Assembly: GCA_963210315.1 (NCBI GenBank)
Contig: OY723297.1
Span: forward strand, 930,001-994,000
DNA: 64,000 nt
Reading direction: 5' to 3'
Source: Rhynchopus euleeides
Taxonomy: Eukaryota; Euglenozoa; Diplonemea; Diplonemida; Diplonemidae
The translations under genes and the position numbers were made by a program. The notes beneath the pieces are model-generated. The model did no database searches and was not told where the DNA came from. It saw only the letters and a list, made by a program, of their open reading frames with translations. Every line of letters begins with the position of its first letter. Within the stretch, counting starts at the first letter, position 1. Shown in pieces: positions 23,611-33,904 of the stretch.

Positions 23611-24553
23611 GCTGCAGCGCACAGGGTGTCAGGGGGAGGGGGGGGGTCGGCCCCGACGGCCTGCATGAGGGTTCCGGAAAGATAAAAAATCCAGCAATTT
23701 AGTTGGAACAATGCGAGGGGGTGGTGGGGAGGGGGGTGGGGGGGGGGGGGCAGCAGCGAATGGCAATTTTCGTGCCCCTCCGGCCTCCCCTCTCTGTGCT
23801 TCGAGGAGAGAGGGGTGTTTCTCCACCAGGGGAGGCTGTGGCTTCTCTTCGGCACAGCGAAATCAACGAAGCGGTGTGCCGTAAACAACCCTCCCTGTAT
23901 TGCTGTCCGCCAGAGGTTCCGTTGCTGTTTCTTGGATACCCTCCGGATAGCGCGCTACTATTGCACAAATGGTTCAAAAAAACGGAACGTGCGATGTATC
24001 ACCACCCACACAACAGCTTCACGGCTGCAGGCACGGTCCAGACTGTTCGGCATTGAATGGTAGGTTCAAATTTCATCACCTGGAGGGGTAGCGGTGGTGG
24101 AACCCTCAAAGGCAAAGCACCCAACAGAGGTTCTGCCCTTGACAAGAGGACGGGAAAGGTCGTCGAACACGCCACCTGGGCAGGGGCCATGTTTGCCAAG
24201 AGAGGGCTGTGCTTGCAGGGCCCCTCCTCTGCAGCCCCGCAGAGGTGTGGAGGGAGAGGGGGTGAGGTGCTGAATTGATTTGTGGGTTCTTTTTCTCGTC
24301 TTCTCAGAAGTTCTTTCTTTCTGCCCATAGAATCAGTTTTGTTGCAGGCGGGACATTGAAAGCGACACAAAGGAATGTGCGAGGGTGCGGGGCTTCCTGC
24401 AGTGGAGGAGGTCAGACTGGGGCCCAGCTGCAGGGCACGCAAGCTAAGAAACAGAAGAGCAAGCAGTGGTGAGCCGCTAGAAGCGGCCGCGTTCGTGGGT
24501 TCTCATTCGCAGGAGAACCTTGCAGTGTTAAGAAAGGTCAAGTGGTACTGTTC
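23611..24553. other. intergenic region between the His-rich gene and PIG-M
   Basis: 943 bp with G/C tracts near 23635-23645 and 23720-23750. On the coding strand CTGCAG lies just before the PIG-M ATG. No other gene is recognised. Confidence 0.5.
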
Positions 24554-27500
24554 TCAGACGAGGACATAGGACGCAGGAGTGGCGTCAGGCTGCGTGTTGG
24601 CGGTGCGGCGCACGTGCACGGCGAGGCCGACACCGCCCAGGCACAGTGCAGCGACAGCACCGATGGCAGCGGCAAGCCAGCCGGCGTCGGGCCCCGAGTC
24701 CTGCTCAGCGTCAGCACCATGGGGCCCGACGGCCTGTGCAGTGGCATGTCCGGCAGAAGCAGACTCAAGAGAGTTGGCGACACCTGCACCACCAATCACC
24801 GTGGTGTCCACAGGCTTGGCGTGGGGCTTCTCCTCCTCGTGGCCATCAGTCTCATTGCGCTGCCCACGGTGGTGACCGGGCATACGGTCCTCGTGGTCAT
24901 CAGTCTCGTTGCGCTGGCCACGGTGGTGACGGGGCGTGCGGTACTCCTCGCCATCCTTCTCGCCACGGTGGTGACGGGGCATGCGGTCCTCCTCGCCATC
25001 CAGCTCACCATCCTTCTCGCCGCGGTGGTGACGGGGCATGCGGTCCTCCTCGCCGTCCTTCTCGCCACGGTGGTGACGGGGCAGGCGGTCCTCACCATCC
25101 TGCTCACCATCCTTCTCGCCGCGGTGGTGACGGGGCATGCGGTCCTCCTCGCCGTCCTTCTCGCCACGGTGGTGACGGGGCATGCGGCCCTCCTCGCCAT
25201 CCTGCTCACCATCCTTCTCGCCACGGTGGTGACGGGGCATGCGGTCCTCACCATCCTGCTCACCATCCTTCTCGCCACGGTGGTGACGGGGCATGCGGTC
25301 CTCACCATCCTGCTCACCATCCTTCTCGCCGCGGTGGTGACGGGGCATGCGGTCCTCCTCGCCGTCCTTCTCGCCACGGTGGTGACGGGGCATGCGGCCC
25401 TCCTCGCCATCCTGCTCACCATCCTTCTCGCCACGGTGGTGACGGGGCATGCGGTCCTCCTCGCCGTCCTTCTCGCCACGGTGGTGACGGGGCATGCGGC
25501 CCTCCTCGCCATCCTGCTCACCATCCTTCTCGCCGCGGTGGTGACGGGGCATGCGGTCCTCCTCGCCGTCCTTCTCGCCACGGTGGTGACGGGGCAGGCG
25601 GTCCTCACCATCCTGCTCACCATCCTTCTCGCCGCGGTGGTGACGGGGCATGCGGTCCTCCTCGCCGTCCTTCTCGCCACGGTGGTGACGGGGCATGCGG
25701 CCCTCCTCGCCATCCTGCTCACCATCCTTCTCGCCGCGGTGGTGACGGGGCATGCGGTCCTCCTCGCCGTCCTTCTCGCCACGGTGGTGACGGGGCATGC
25801 GGTCCTCACCATCCTGCTCACCATCCTTCTCGCCACGGTGGTGACGGGGCATGCGGCCCTCCTCGCCATCCTGCTCACCATCCTTCTCGCCGCGGTGGTG
25901 ACGGGGCATGCGGTCCTCCTCGCCGTCCTTCTCGCCACGGTGGTGACGGGGCATGCGGCCCTCCTCGCCATCCAGCTCACCATCCTTCTCGCCACGGTGG
26001 TGACGGGGCATGCGGTCCTCCTCGCCGTCCTCCTCGCCACGGTGGTGACGGGGCATGCGGTCCTCCTCGCCATCCTGCTCACCATCCTTCTCGCCGCGGT
26101 GGTGACGGGGCATGCGGTCCTCCTCGCCGTCCTTCTCGCCACGGTGGTGACGGGGCATGCGGTCCTCACCATCCTGCTCACCATCCTTCTCGCCACGGTG
26201 GTGACGGGGCATGCGGCCCTCCTCGCCATCCTGCTCACCATCCTTCTCGCCGCGGTGGTGACGGGGCATGCGGTCCTCCTCGCCGTCCTTCTCGCCACGG
26301 TGGTGACGGGGCATGCGGTCCTCACCATCCAGCTCACCATCCTTCTCGCCACGGTGGTGACGGGGCATGCGGTCCTCCTCGCCGTCCTTCTCGCCACGGT
26401 GGTGACGGGGCATGCGGTCCTCCTCGCCATCCTGCTCACCATCCTTCTCGCCACGGTGGTGACGGGGCATGCGGTCCTCCTCGCCATCCTGCTCACCATC
26501 CTTCTCGCCGCGGTGGTGACGGGGCATGCGGTCCTCCTCGCCGTCCTTCTCGCCACGGTGGTGACGGGGCATGCGGCCCTCCTCGCCATCCTGCTCACCA
26601 TCCTTCTCGCCACGGTGGTGACGGGGCATGCGGTCCTCACCATCCTGCTCACCATCCTTCTCGCCACGGTGGTGACGGGGCATGCGGCCCTCCTCACCAT
26701 CCTGCTCACCATCCTTCTCGCCACGGTGGTGACGGGGCATGCGGCCCTCCTCGCCATCCTGCTCACCATCCTTCTCGCCACGGTGGTGACGGGGCATGCG
26801 GTCCTCCTCGCCATCCTGCTCACCATCCTTCTCGCCGCGGTGGTGACGGGGCATGCGGTCCTCCTCGCCGTCCTTCTCGCCACGGTGGTGACGGGGCATG
26901 CGGTCCTCACCATCCTGCTCACCTTCCTTCTCGCCACGGTGGTGACGGGGCATGCGGCCCTCCTCGCCATCCTGCTCACCATCCTTCTCGCCACGGTGGT
27001 GACGGGGCATGCGGTCCTCACCATCCTGCTCACCATCCTTCTCGCCACGGTGGTGACGGGGCATGCGGCCCTCCTCGCCATCCTCCTCGCCGTCCTTCTC
27101 GCCACGGTGGTGACGGGGCATGCGGTCCTCACCATCCTGCTCACCATCCTTCTCGCCACGGTGGTGACGGGGCATGCGGTCCTCCTCGCCATCCTGCTCA
27201 CCATCCTTCTCGCCGCGGTGGTGACGGGGCATGCGGTCCTCACCATCCTGCTCACCATCCTTCTCGCCACGGTGGTGACGGGGCATGCGGCCCTCCTCGC
27301 CATCCTGCTCACCATCCTTCTCGCCACGGTGGTGACGGGGCATGCGGCCCTCCTCGCCATCCTGCTCACCATCCTTCTCGCCGCGGTGGTGACGGGGCAT
27401 GCGGTCCTCACCATCCTGCTCACCATCCTTCTCGCCGCGGTGGTGACGGGGCATGCGGTCCTCACCATCCTGCTCACCATCCTTCTCGCCACGGTGGTGA

Positions 27501-30214
27501 CGGGGCATGCGGCCCTCCTCGCCATCCTGCTCACCATCCTTCTCGCCACGGTGGTGACGGGGCATGCGGTCCTCACCATCCTGCTCACCATCCTTCTCGC
27601 CACGGTGGTGACGGGGCATGCGGCCCTCCTCGCCATCCTGCTCACCATCCTTCTCGCCGCGGTGGTGACGGGGCATGCGGTCCTCCTCGCCGTCCTTCTC
27701 GCCACGGTGGTGACGGGGCATGCGGTCCTCACCATCCTGCTCACCATCCTTCTCGCCACGGTGGTGACGGGGCATGCGGCCCTCCTCGCCATCCTGCTCA
27801 CCATCCTTCTCGCCGCGGTGGTGACGGGGCATGCGGTCCTCCTCGCCGTCCTTCTCGCCACGGTGGTGACGGGGCATGCGGCCCTCCTCGCCATCCAGCT
27901 CACCATCCTTCTCGCCACGGTGGTGACGGGGCATGCGGTCCTCCTCGCCATCCTGCTCACCATCCTTCTCGCCGCGGTGGTGACGGGGCATGCGGTCCTC
28001 CTCGCCGTCCTTCTCGCCACGGTGGTGACGGGGCATGCGGTCCTCACCATCCTGCTCACCATCCTTCTCGCCACGGTGGTGACGGGGCATGCGGCCCTCC
28101 TCGCCATCCTGCTCACCATCCTTCTCGCCGCGGTGGTGACGGGGCATGCGGTCCTCCTCGCCGTCCTTCTCGCCACGGTGGTGACGGGGCATGCGGTCCT
28201 CACCATCCAGCTCACCATCCTTCTCGCCACGGTGGTGACGGGGCATGCGGTCCTCCTCGCCATCCTGCTCACCATCCTTCTCGCCACGGTGGTGACGGGG
28301 CATGCGGTCCTCCTCGCCGTCCTTCTCGCCACGGTGGTGACGGGGCATGCGGCCCTCCTCGCCATCCTGCTCACCATCCTTCTCGCCACGGTGGTGACGG
28401 GGCATGCGGTCCTCACCATCCTGCTCACCATCCTTCTCGCCACGGTGGTGACGGGGCATGCGGCCCTCCTCACCATCCTGCTCACCATCCTTCTCGCCAC
28501 GGTGGTGACGGGGCATGCGGTCCTCACCATCCTGCGCACCATCCTTCTCGCCACGGTGGTGACGGGGCATGCGGTCCTCCTCGCCATCCTGCTCACCATC
28601 CTTCTCGCCGCGGTGGTGACGGGGCATGCGGTCCTCCTCGCCGTCCTTCTCGCCACGGTGGTGACGGGGCATGCGGTCCTCACCATCCTGCTCACCTTCC
28701 TTCTCGCCACGGTGGTGACGGGGCATGCGGCCCTCCTCGCCATCCTGCTCACCATCCTTCTCGCCACGGTGGTGACGGGGCATGCGGTCCTCACCATCCT
28801 GCTCACCATCCTTCTCGCCACGGTGGTGACGGGGCATGCGGCCCTCCTCGCCATCCTCCTCGCCGTCCTTCTCGCCACGGTGGTGACGGGGCATGCGGTC
28901 CTCACCATCCTGCTCACCATCCTTCTCGCCACGGTGGTGACGGGGCATGCGGTCCTCCTCGCCATCCTGCTCACCATCCTTCTCGCCGCGGTGGTTACGG
29001 GGCATGCGGTCCTCCTCGCCGTCCTTCTCGCCACGGTGGTGACGGGGCATGCGGTCCTCACCATCCTGCTCACCATCCTTCTCGCCACGGTGGTGACGGG
29101 GCATGCGGCCCTCCTCGCCATCCTGCTCACCATCCTTCTCGCCACGGTGGTGACGGGGCATGCGGCCCTCCTCGCCATCCTGCTCACCATCCTTCTCGCC
29201 GCGGTGGTGACGGGGCATGCGGTCCTCACCATCCTGCTCACCATCCTTCTCGCCGCGGTGGTGACGGGGCATGCGGTCCTCACCATCCTGCTCACCATCC
29301 TTCTCGCCACGGTGGTGACGGGGCATGCGGCCCTCCTCGCCATCCTGCTCACCATCCTTCTCGCCACGGTGGTGACGGGGCATGCGGTCCTCACCATCCT
29401 GCTCACCATCCTTCTCGCCACGGTGGTGACGGGGCATGCGGCCCTCCTCGCCATCCTGCTCACCATCCTTCTCGCCGCGGTGGTGACGGGGCATGCGGTC
29501 CTCCTCGCCGTCCTTCTCGCCACGGTGGTGACGGGGCATGCGGTCCTCCTCGCCATCCTGCTCACCATCCTTCTCGCCGCGGTGGTGACGGGGCATGCGG
29601 TCCTCCTCGCCGTCCTTCTCGCCACGGTGGTGACGGGGCATGCGGTCCTCCTCGCCGTCCTTCTCGCCGCGGTGGTGACGGGGCATGCGGTCCTCGCCAT
29701 CCTGCGCACCATCCTTCTCGCCACGGTGGTGATGGGTCTTGCGGTCCTCATGGTCGTCAGTCTCGTTGCGCTGCCCACGGTGGTGACGGGGCATGCGGTC
29801 CTCCTCGCCATCCTGCTCACCATCCTTCTCGCCGCGGTGGTGACGGGGCATGCGGTCCTCACCACTCTGCTCACCATCCTTCTCGCCGCGGTGGTGATGG
29901 GTCTTGCGGTCCTCATGGTCGTCAGTCTCGTTGCGCTGCCCACGGTGGTGACGGGGCATGCGGCCCTCCTCGCCATCCTGCTCACCATCCTTCTCGCCGC
30001 GGTGGTGGCGGGGCTTGTGCTCGTCGTGGTCATCAGTCTCGTTCACACGCTGGCCGCGGTGGTGACGCTTGTGCATCCCGTCCCCCACCGCTGCCGCTGA
30101 CTCTCCCAGCACCCCTGTCGCGTGCTCTGCGCCATGCCTCCCAGCAGCCCTCTGCTCAACCTGGAGCGTCGCCGCCGCCGCACCAACCAGCAGGAGTGTG
30201 AGTGCCGCCCGCAT
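24554..30214 (-). CDS. giant His-rich tandem-repeat surface protein
   Basis: Intronless, 1886 residues. The start at 30214 gives a clean signal peptide (MRAALTLLLVGAAAATLQ). About 100 tandem units of 15, 18 or 19 residues follow (24830-30075). Each carries MPRHHRGEKDG and then a variable acidic run (EEDR, EQDGEDR, EQDGEEGR). Both ends of the array have variant units with QRNETDDHEDR, which contains an N-glycosylation sequon (NET). After the repeats comes a non-repeated stalk, one membrane helix (GWLAAAIGAVAALCLGGVGL) and an 18-residue tail. It reads as a type I surface protein with an extremely charged ectodomain. Paired histidines every 15-19 residues could bind metal ions, which is inference. 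No family recognised. Copy number is likely to vary between alleles. Confidence 0.8.
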   Translation of the reverse strand: MRAALTLLLVGAAAATLQVEQRAAGRHGAEHATGVLGESAAAVGDGMHKRHHRGQRVNETDDHDEHKPRHHRGEKDGEQDGEEGRMPRHHRGQRNETDDHEDRKTHHHRGEKDGEQSGEDRMPRHHRGEKDGEQDGEEDRMPRHHRGQRNETDDHEDRKTHHHRGEKDGAQDGEDRMPRHHRGEKDGEEDRMPRHHRGEKDGEEDRMPRHHRGEKDGEQDGEEDRMPRHHRGEKDGEEDRMPRHHRGEKDGEQDGEEGRMPRHHRGEKDGEQDGEDRMPRHHRGEKDGEQDGEEGRMPRHHRGEKDGEQDGEDRMPRHHRGEKDGEQDGEDRMPRHHRGEKDGEQDGEEGRMPRHHRGEKDGEQDGEEGRMPRHHRGEKDGEQDGEDRMPRHHRGEKDGEEDRMPRNHRGEKDGEQDGEEDRMPRHHRGEKDGEQDGEDRMPRHHRGEKDGEEDGEEGRMPRHHRGEKDGEQDGEDRMPRHHRGEKDGEQDGEEGRMPRHHRGEKEGEQDGEDRMPRHHRGEKDGEEDRMPRHHRGEKDGEQDGEEDRMPRHHRGEKDGAQDGEDRMPRHHRGEKDGEQDGEEGRMPRHHRGEKDGEQDGEDRMPRHHRGEKDGEQDGEEGRMPRHHRGEKDGEEDRMPRHHRGEKDGEQDGEEDRMPRHHRGEKDGELDGEDRMPRHHRGEKDGEEDRMPRHHRGEKDGEQDGEEGRMPRHHRGEKDGEQDGEDRMPRHHRGEKDGEEDRMPRHHRGEKDGEQDGEEDRMPRHHRGEKDGELDGEEGRMPRHHRGEKDGEEDRMPRHHRGEKDGEQDGEEGRMPRHHRGEKDGEQDGEDRMPRHHRGEKDGEEDRMPRHHRGEKDGEQDGEEGRMPRHHRGEKDGEQDGEDRMPRHHRGEKDGEQDGEEGRMPRHHRGEKDGEQDGEDRMPRHHRGEKDGEQDGEDRMPRHHRGEKDGEQDGEEGRMPRHHRGEKDGEQDGEEGRMPRHHRGEKDGEQDGEDRMPRHHRGEKDGEQDGEEDRMPRHHRGEKDGEQDGEDRMPRHHRGEKDGEEDGEEGRMPRHHRGEKDGEQDGEDRMPRHHRGEKDGEQDGEEGRMPRHHRGEKEGEQDGEDRMPRHHRGEKDGEEDRMPRHHRGEKDGEQDGEEDRMPRHHRGEKDGEQDGEEGRMPRHHRGEKDGEQDGEEGRMPRHHRGEKDGEQDGEDRMPRHHRGEKDGEQDGEEGRMPRHHRGEKDGEEDRMPRHHRGEKDGEQDGEEDRMPRHHRGEKDGEQDGEEDRMPRHHRGEKDGEEDRMPRHHRGEKDGELDGEDRMPRHHRGEKDGEEDRMPRHHRGEKDGEQDGEEGRMPRHHRGEKDGEQDGEDRMPRHHRGEKDGEEDRMPRHHRGEKDGEQDGEEDRMPRHHRGEEDGEEDRMPRHHRGEKDGELDGEEGRMPRHHRGEKDGEEDRMPRHHRGEKDGEQDGEEGRMPRHHRGEKDGEQDGEDRMPRHHRGEKDGEEDRMPRHHRGEKDGEQDGEEGRMPRHHRGEKDGEEDRMPRHHRGEKDGEQDGEDRLPRHHRGEKDGEEDRMPRHHRGEKDGEQDGEEGRMPRHHRGEKDGEEDRMPRHHRGEKDGEQDGEEGRMPRHHRGEKDGEEDRMPRHHRGEKDGEQDGEDRMPRHHRGEKDGEQDGEDRMPRHHRGEKDGEQDGEEGRMPRHHRGEKDGEEDRMPRHHRGEKDGEQDGEDRLPRHHRGEKDGEEDRMPRHHRGEKDGELDGEEDRMPRHHRGEKDGEEYRTPRHHRGQRNETDDHEDRMPGHHRGQRNETDGHEEEKPHAKPVDTTVIGGAGVANSLESASAGHATAQAVGPHGADAEQDSGPDAGWLAAAIGAVAALCLGGVGLAVHVRRTANTQPDATPASYVLV
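24830..30075 (-). repeat. coding minisatellite of 45/54/57-bp units
   Basis: The array lies wholly inside the His-rich gene. All unit lengths are multiples of three, so frame is kept through expansion. The core on the plus strand is CTTCTCGCCACGGTGGTGAC or its CCGCGG variant. Blocks of several units recur in the same order (for example 26850-27110 and 28590-28870), pointing to segmental duplication of multi-unit blocks rather than simple slippage. Confidence 0.95.
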
Positions 30215-31327
30215 TGTGTATACCTGCTGTGCGGTGTGTGTGCATGATGCCCGTGCCACACGAGAAGCCACGATCAGCATTTAAGATCCTGCAACAGAGG
30301 ACAGACGGACACCCACTTTCTCCACACCCTCAACCCTGAGGGGCCACAAGTGACGCTTTGTAAGCTTCGCATGGGATTTTCGGGTAGATGGGGAAACAGT
30401 GATTAGTGTCTGGCCTGGTGCAGCTTTCAAATCGGGGTGTCCCGGGGCTATTTGGTATACTTTGTCAGCATATAGGAAGGAGGCGTAGGTCGGGGAGTAC
30501 GGTGCTGGGGGGAGACATTTGCGGCCCTGAAGTACAGGAAAAAGCGGTGCAGGGGGGCTTCGTAGGGGGAGGGGGGGGGAGGGGTGGGCGTCTTGGCTAT
30601 CCGCAGCCAGTTTTCGGCAAGAAGAGGCTCAGCAGTGGTTCCTCACAAAAAAAAGCAGGTGGAGAAATAACCGCACCACCTTTTTTTTGGTACCGTCACG
30701 AAGAGGGTAGCGGGGTAGGGGGGGAGGCAGGGGTATATGACTGCGCCTGGGGGGGGGGGGGGGGCGTTTGAGAGATGAGACTGTTCTGGGTGGGGCCACG
30801 GCCCAATATGGGGGTGGGGGAGGGGGGGGGGGAGATATATCTAACACATGCGAGAAAACAAGAATAAGCGGAGGGGAGGGGGGGGGGGAGCTAAATGTCA
30901 CTCCCCCCCCTCTCTCCCCCCCCTCCATCACCCACCTCCGCACCTTCCTCCCCGTTTCGGATCAACCACACCCACACTCCGCCCCCCCGCCCCTTCTTGC
31001 GCAGCCGCAGCTAGAGCTGCGGTACAAATCTAGATAAAGCCTATTGAACCTCCAGCTCTCGGTACCCCCTTGCGTGCCTCTCGCGTGTTGGAAAGAAATA
31101 TAGGGCTGCTGTTGTTCTGTGCAGGCGAGCAAACCAACGAACAGGAGAGGGGGGGGGTGGGGGGGCAAAGGCAAGTCACCTAACGCCCCTTCTCGCAACA
31201 GGGGGACAGCTGTCTCTCTCAAGACAATGGATGAGAATGGCCACATTCCTCCCACCCCCCCCCCACCATGCATCCCTCAAACCCACCCACCCCACCCCCC
31301 TTGTTCTCCCCTTCCCCCGACACACAT
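30215..31327. other. intergenic region between SET gene and His-rich gene
   Basis: About 1.1 kb rich in G and C runs (for example near 30752-30764 and 30880-30890) with no recognised gene. It contains the leader of the downstream gene, including CCGCACAGCAG upstream of the 30214 ATG. Confidence 0.5.
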
Positions 31328-32470
31328 CTACTTCGCCCACCCTGGGAAATACTTTTTGAGATCGCCATCGCCCCGAAGGGTGGCGCACATGCCCGACGCC
31401 TTTTTAAGCAGGGCCTCCTTCTCTGCAGGCGCTGCGAGGGAAGCGGCCTTCAGCACTGTGAGCAACGTCTCCTCTGGGGCAGCCTCAGTGCCTTGCAGGC
31501 AGGCGACAACGCTCTTGGCACCCTGCAGGCCCTGCTTGCGTGATTCGGGTGTCAGCTTGCCCTGCCGCAGCATCGAGATGGCGTGCAGCATCTGCCGGGA
31601 GTAGGCCTGATACGCATCGTCCGACTTGGGATGCGCCAGAGCAAGAATCGCATCCGACTTGAGAGGCGACGCCTTGGCACGCCTGGCCAGCTCGGCACGC
31701 CTCCCCGCAACCCACGCCTGATCCCTGTCTGCCCGGCACTCTGTGCATCGGCTGGCCCCTGCAAAATCGGTCGTCACAAACCCCATGCAGTCCTCTGTGG
31801 GGCACAGCAGCGCATCCAGCACAACGTCAACCCCTGCCTGCGTGCCACACCTCTCACAGGCGCATTTGAAGTGGTAGTTCTCCAGCAGATGCCTCTGCCG
31901 CTTTGCCCTCCCAAGGTATGCCGAGCAGTATGATATTGTGATCTCCTCACCCTTCTTGATGTCGCGCGTCGCGCGGAGGTGTATATCCCGCCCCACGAAG
32001 TAGTAAGCGCAGAGAGGGGCGCAGGAGTGGTTTGTCCGCGAGGTGCGGGTGAACAGCGCGAAGCTGACCTCCCCGGTGCCCGTCAGGTCCTCCACCAGGA
32101 AGGTGTTGCAGCAGAGGATGTTGTGGAGGTGGTTCAGCTCGTCCACCAGCTGCGGCGGGAACTCCTCGCCTTCCGGAGCATTCTCGTTGGGGTCACGCCG
32201 GGTGAAGTCGCGGTCGCTCTCTGCCCGGCTGGGGTAAAGCGAGAAGACAATCTCACGTGCAGCCGCATCCCTCATGACCCGCGTGTGGACAGACTGCAGC
32301 AGGTGGTTGAGGACAAGCATCTTGTCCCGCTCGTCGCCGCCCCGCGCCAGCTCGAGGGCCTCCTCCCGCAGCAGAAGAGTGCCGCAGGGGATGTCGTCAG
32401 ACGCGACGTAACCCTTCCCCTTCCCGTTTATCTCTTGCAGAGCCACACGGCTGTCCATCTCGTATGACAT
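31328..32470 (-). CDS. SMYD-like SET-domain protein (probable lysine methyltransferase)
   Basis: Intronless, 380 residues from the ATG at 32470; a second ATG four codons in (MDSRVALQE) directly follows an AG and could be the true start. The SET core starts with an N-terminal strand pair (VALQEINGKGKGYVASDDIPCGTLLL). It then has the NHSCxP signature (RTNHSCAPLC, about 143-152), the GEEITISYC catalytic strand (about 172) and a post-SET Cys cluster (FKCACERCGT with later CxxC pairs). The MYND zinc finger that interrupts SET in SMYD proteins is absent here: a helical insert with HLHNILCCNTF takes that place. A TPR-like helical C-terminus follows. Substrate unknown. Confidence 0.85.
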   Translation of the reverse strand: MSYEMDSRVALQEINGKGKGYVASDDIPCGTLLLREEALELARGGDERDKMLVLNHLLQSVHTRVMRDAAAREIVFSLYPSRAESDRDFTRRDPNENAPEGEEFPPQLVDELNHLHNILCCNTFLVEDLTGTGEVSFALFTRTSRTNHSCAPLCAYYFVGRDIHLRATRDIKKGEEITISYCSAYLGRAKRQRHLLENYHFKCACERCGTQAGVDVVLDALLCPTEDCMGFVTTDFAGASRCTECRADRDQAWVAGRRAELARRAKASPLKSDAILALAHPKSDDAYQAYSRQMLHAISMLRQGKLTPESRKQGLQGAKSVVACLQGTEAAPEETLLTVLKAASLAAPAEKEALLKKASGMCATLRGDGDLKKYFPGWAK

Positions 32471-32878
32471 CCCGAGGGACGGGGGAGGAGCGAGGGGGTC
32501 GCAGCAAGCGCCCCAGCCTGTGGGGTGGTGAAGGTGGAGGGGTAAAACAGGCCAAGATATCTTGCCAAGGCGTTTTTCACAGGTGGGGGAAAGGGGGGGG
32601 GGGGGCGGGGGGGGCTGCGGCTTTCGGCATTCTTTTCTTTTCCCCCCTAAGGCACCACGGGCGGGCAGCACGTGCAGGGGGGTGAGAGCTGACCAGGGGG
32701 GGGGCTAGCGAAGCCGCCCCGGCTCACGTTGTTCCAGGGTGACGGAGAGTGGGCAGATGCCTGCACTGCCGCCTTGGGGGGGTGGGGTGGATGGGGTGGG
32801 GGGTGGGGGAGGGGAGACTTCCAGCCCAAGGCAAGGCACACGAAACCAAGGGCAAGCGGGGAGGGTGTGCGTGCTGGG
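32471..32878. other. intergenic spacer with G tracts
   Basis: 408 bp separating the J-domain gene from the SET gene, with G runs near 32589-32601. No other feature seen. Confidence 0.4.
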
Positions 32879-33709
32879 CTACATTCTACGCACCGGCATG
32901 CCTGCTGCACGGGCGTACACCTCTACCGGATCCCCCAGCAGCCACGGCTGCCGCTGTGTGGGGTCCGTGTCCAACAGCTGCCACGCACCACGGGCGACAA
33001 TCCTCTCGAGCACGCCTGGCCCCCAACCGCAGAAGCCTGTCAGCTGGCGACAGCCGTGCCCACGCAGGTGGTCCAGCTTCTCGGGGGACACTGCGGTGTC
33101 GAAGTGAAGGCCGCAGGCGGTGCGTGTCGTGAAGGAGTCCCTCTCGGCAAAGGCGTCGCGTGTGTGCAAGATCACACTGTGGCCGCGGTGGCCGCAGGGT
33201 CCGCCGTACCACCGGCCCTCCCCGGCGGGGTGCGGCTTGTTGACGGCATACGCAACAACGCCGCCCCGTGAGGTGGCCTCTGCCACGACGACGACACAGC
33301 CACGGAACTTGGGGCCTGCACCCTTCAGGGCGTACAGCACCATGCCAGGCAGGAGGGGGGTCGGCTCCGCAGTGCCACGGCGGATCACCATGTTGCGGTA
33401 GAGAAAGGTGGCCTCCGGCAGGTCGTTGAGGTCGACTGTGGAATGCTCGTCTGCAACGGTTGCGCGCCTGGCGTGGCTCCTGGGCGGGGTGGTGGCGGCA
33501 GGGGGGTCGTCGGCCAGGGGCACCCCTGTGGTGATGGACTCGCAGGCTTGCTTGATGCGGATGAACTCCTTTTCGCTGCCCCCCCTGTCGGGGTGTTTTG
33601 TCATGGCCAGGACTCTGAAGCGCGCCTTGACAGCAGCTGTGTTGGCGCCCTTCTCAAGGCCAAGCAATTGATAAGGACATTGTGCGAGCAACCGCCTGCA
33701 TGTGTGCAT
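32879..33709 (-). CDS. J-domain protein fused to a YqgE/AlgH (DUF179) domain
   Basis: Intronless, 276 residues; the ATG at 33709 is the first true ATG in frame, eight bases after a TTCCAG acceptor-like site. Residues 10-60 form a short J domain with the HPD loop at 39-41 (MTKHPDRGGSEKEF), close in style to the Pam18/Tim14 type. A Pro/Ala linker follows. Residues 117-250 match YqgE/AlgH: PGMVLYALKG, VVAYAVNKP, WYGGP (167-171), HSVILHTRD, then the hallmark GFCGWGPGVLE (about 225-235) and GAWQLLDTD. YqgE is a bacterial/organellar domain of poorly known function. The basic N-terminus (MHTCRRLLAQ) hints at mitochondrial import, which is inference. I know of no common family with this pairing. Confidence 0.85.
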   Translation of the reverse strand: MHTCRRLLAQCPYQLLGLEKGANTAAVKARFRVLAMTKHPDRGGSEKEFIRIKQACESITTGVPLADDPPAATTPPRSHARRATVADEHSTVDLNDLPEATFLYRNMVIRRGTAEPTPLLPGMVLYALKGAGPKFRGCVVVVAEATSRGGVVAYAVNKPHPAGEGRWYGGPCGHRGHSVILHTRDAFAERDSFTTRTACGLHFDTAVSPEKLDHLRGHGCRQLTGFCGWGPGVLERIVARGAWQLLDTDPTQRQPWLLGDPVEVYARAAGMPVRRM

Positions 33710-33904
33710 CACATTCCTGGAAGTGGAAGTGGAAGTGGGGTGCAAAGCCCAACAATGTGAGGCCACTCGTGCACGGAACAAGCAGTGTGACAGGTGAGTA
33801 CGACGTCAACGAAATGCGAGATCTCGGTCGGGTGCCCGACCAATGTGCATGAACCAGGCGTGTTGATAGTTTAAACTTCCCTTTAGTTTGTGCTAAAGAA
33901 CTAC

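Noticed and set aside
24542..30201. Hydrophobic plus-strand protein antisense to the His-rich gene
   Set aside because: It has no signal start or unique flanks. The minus strand gives a signal peptide, stalk and membrane helix, so the plus frame is a shadow.
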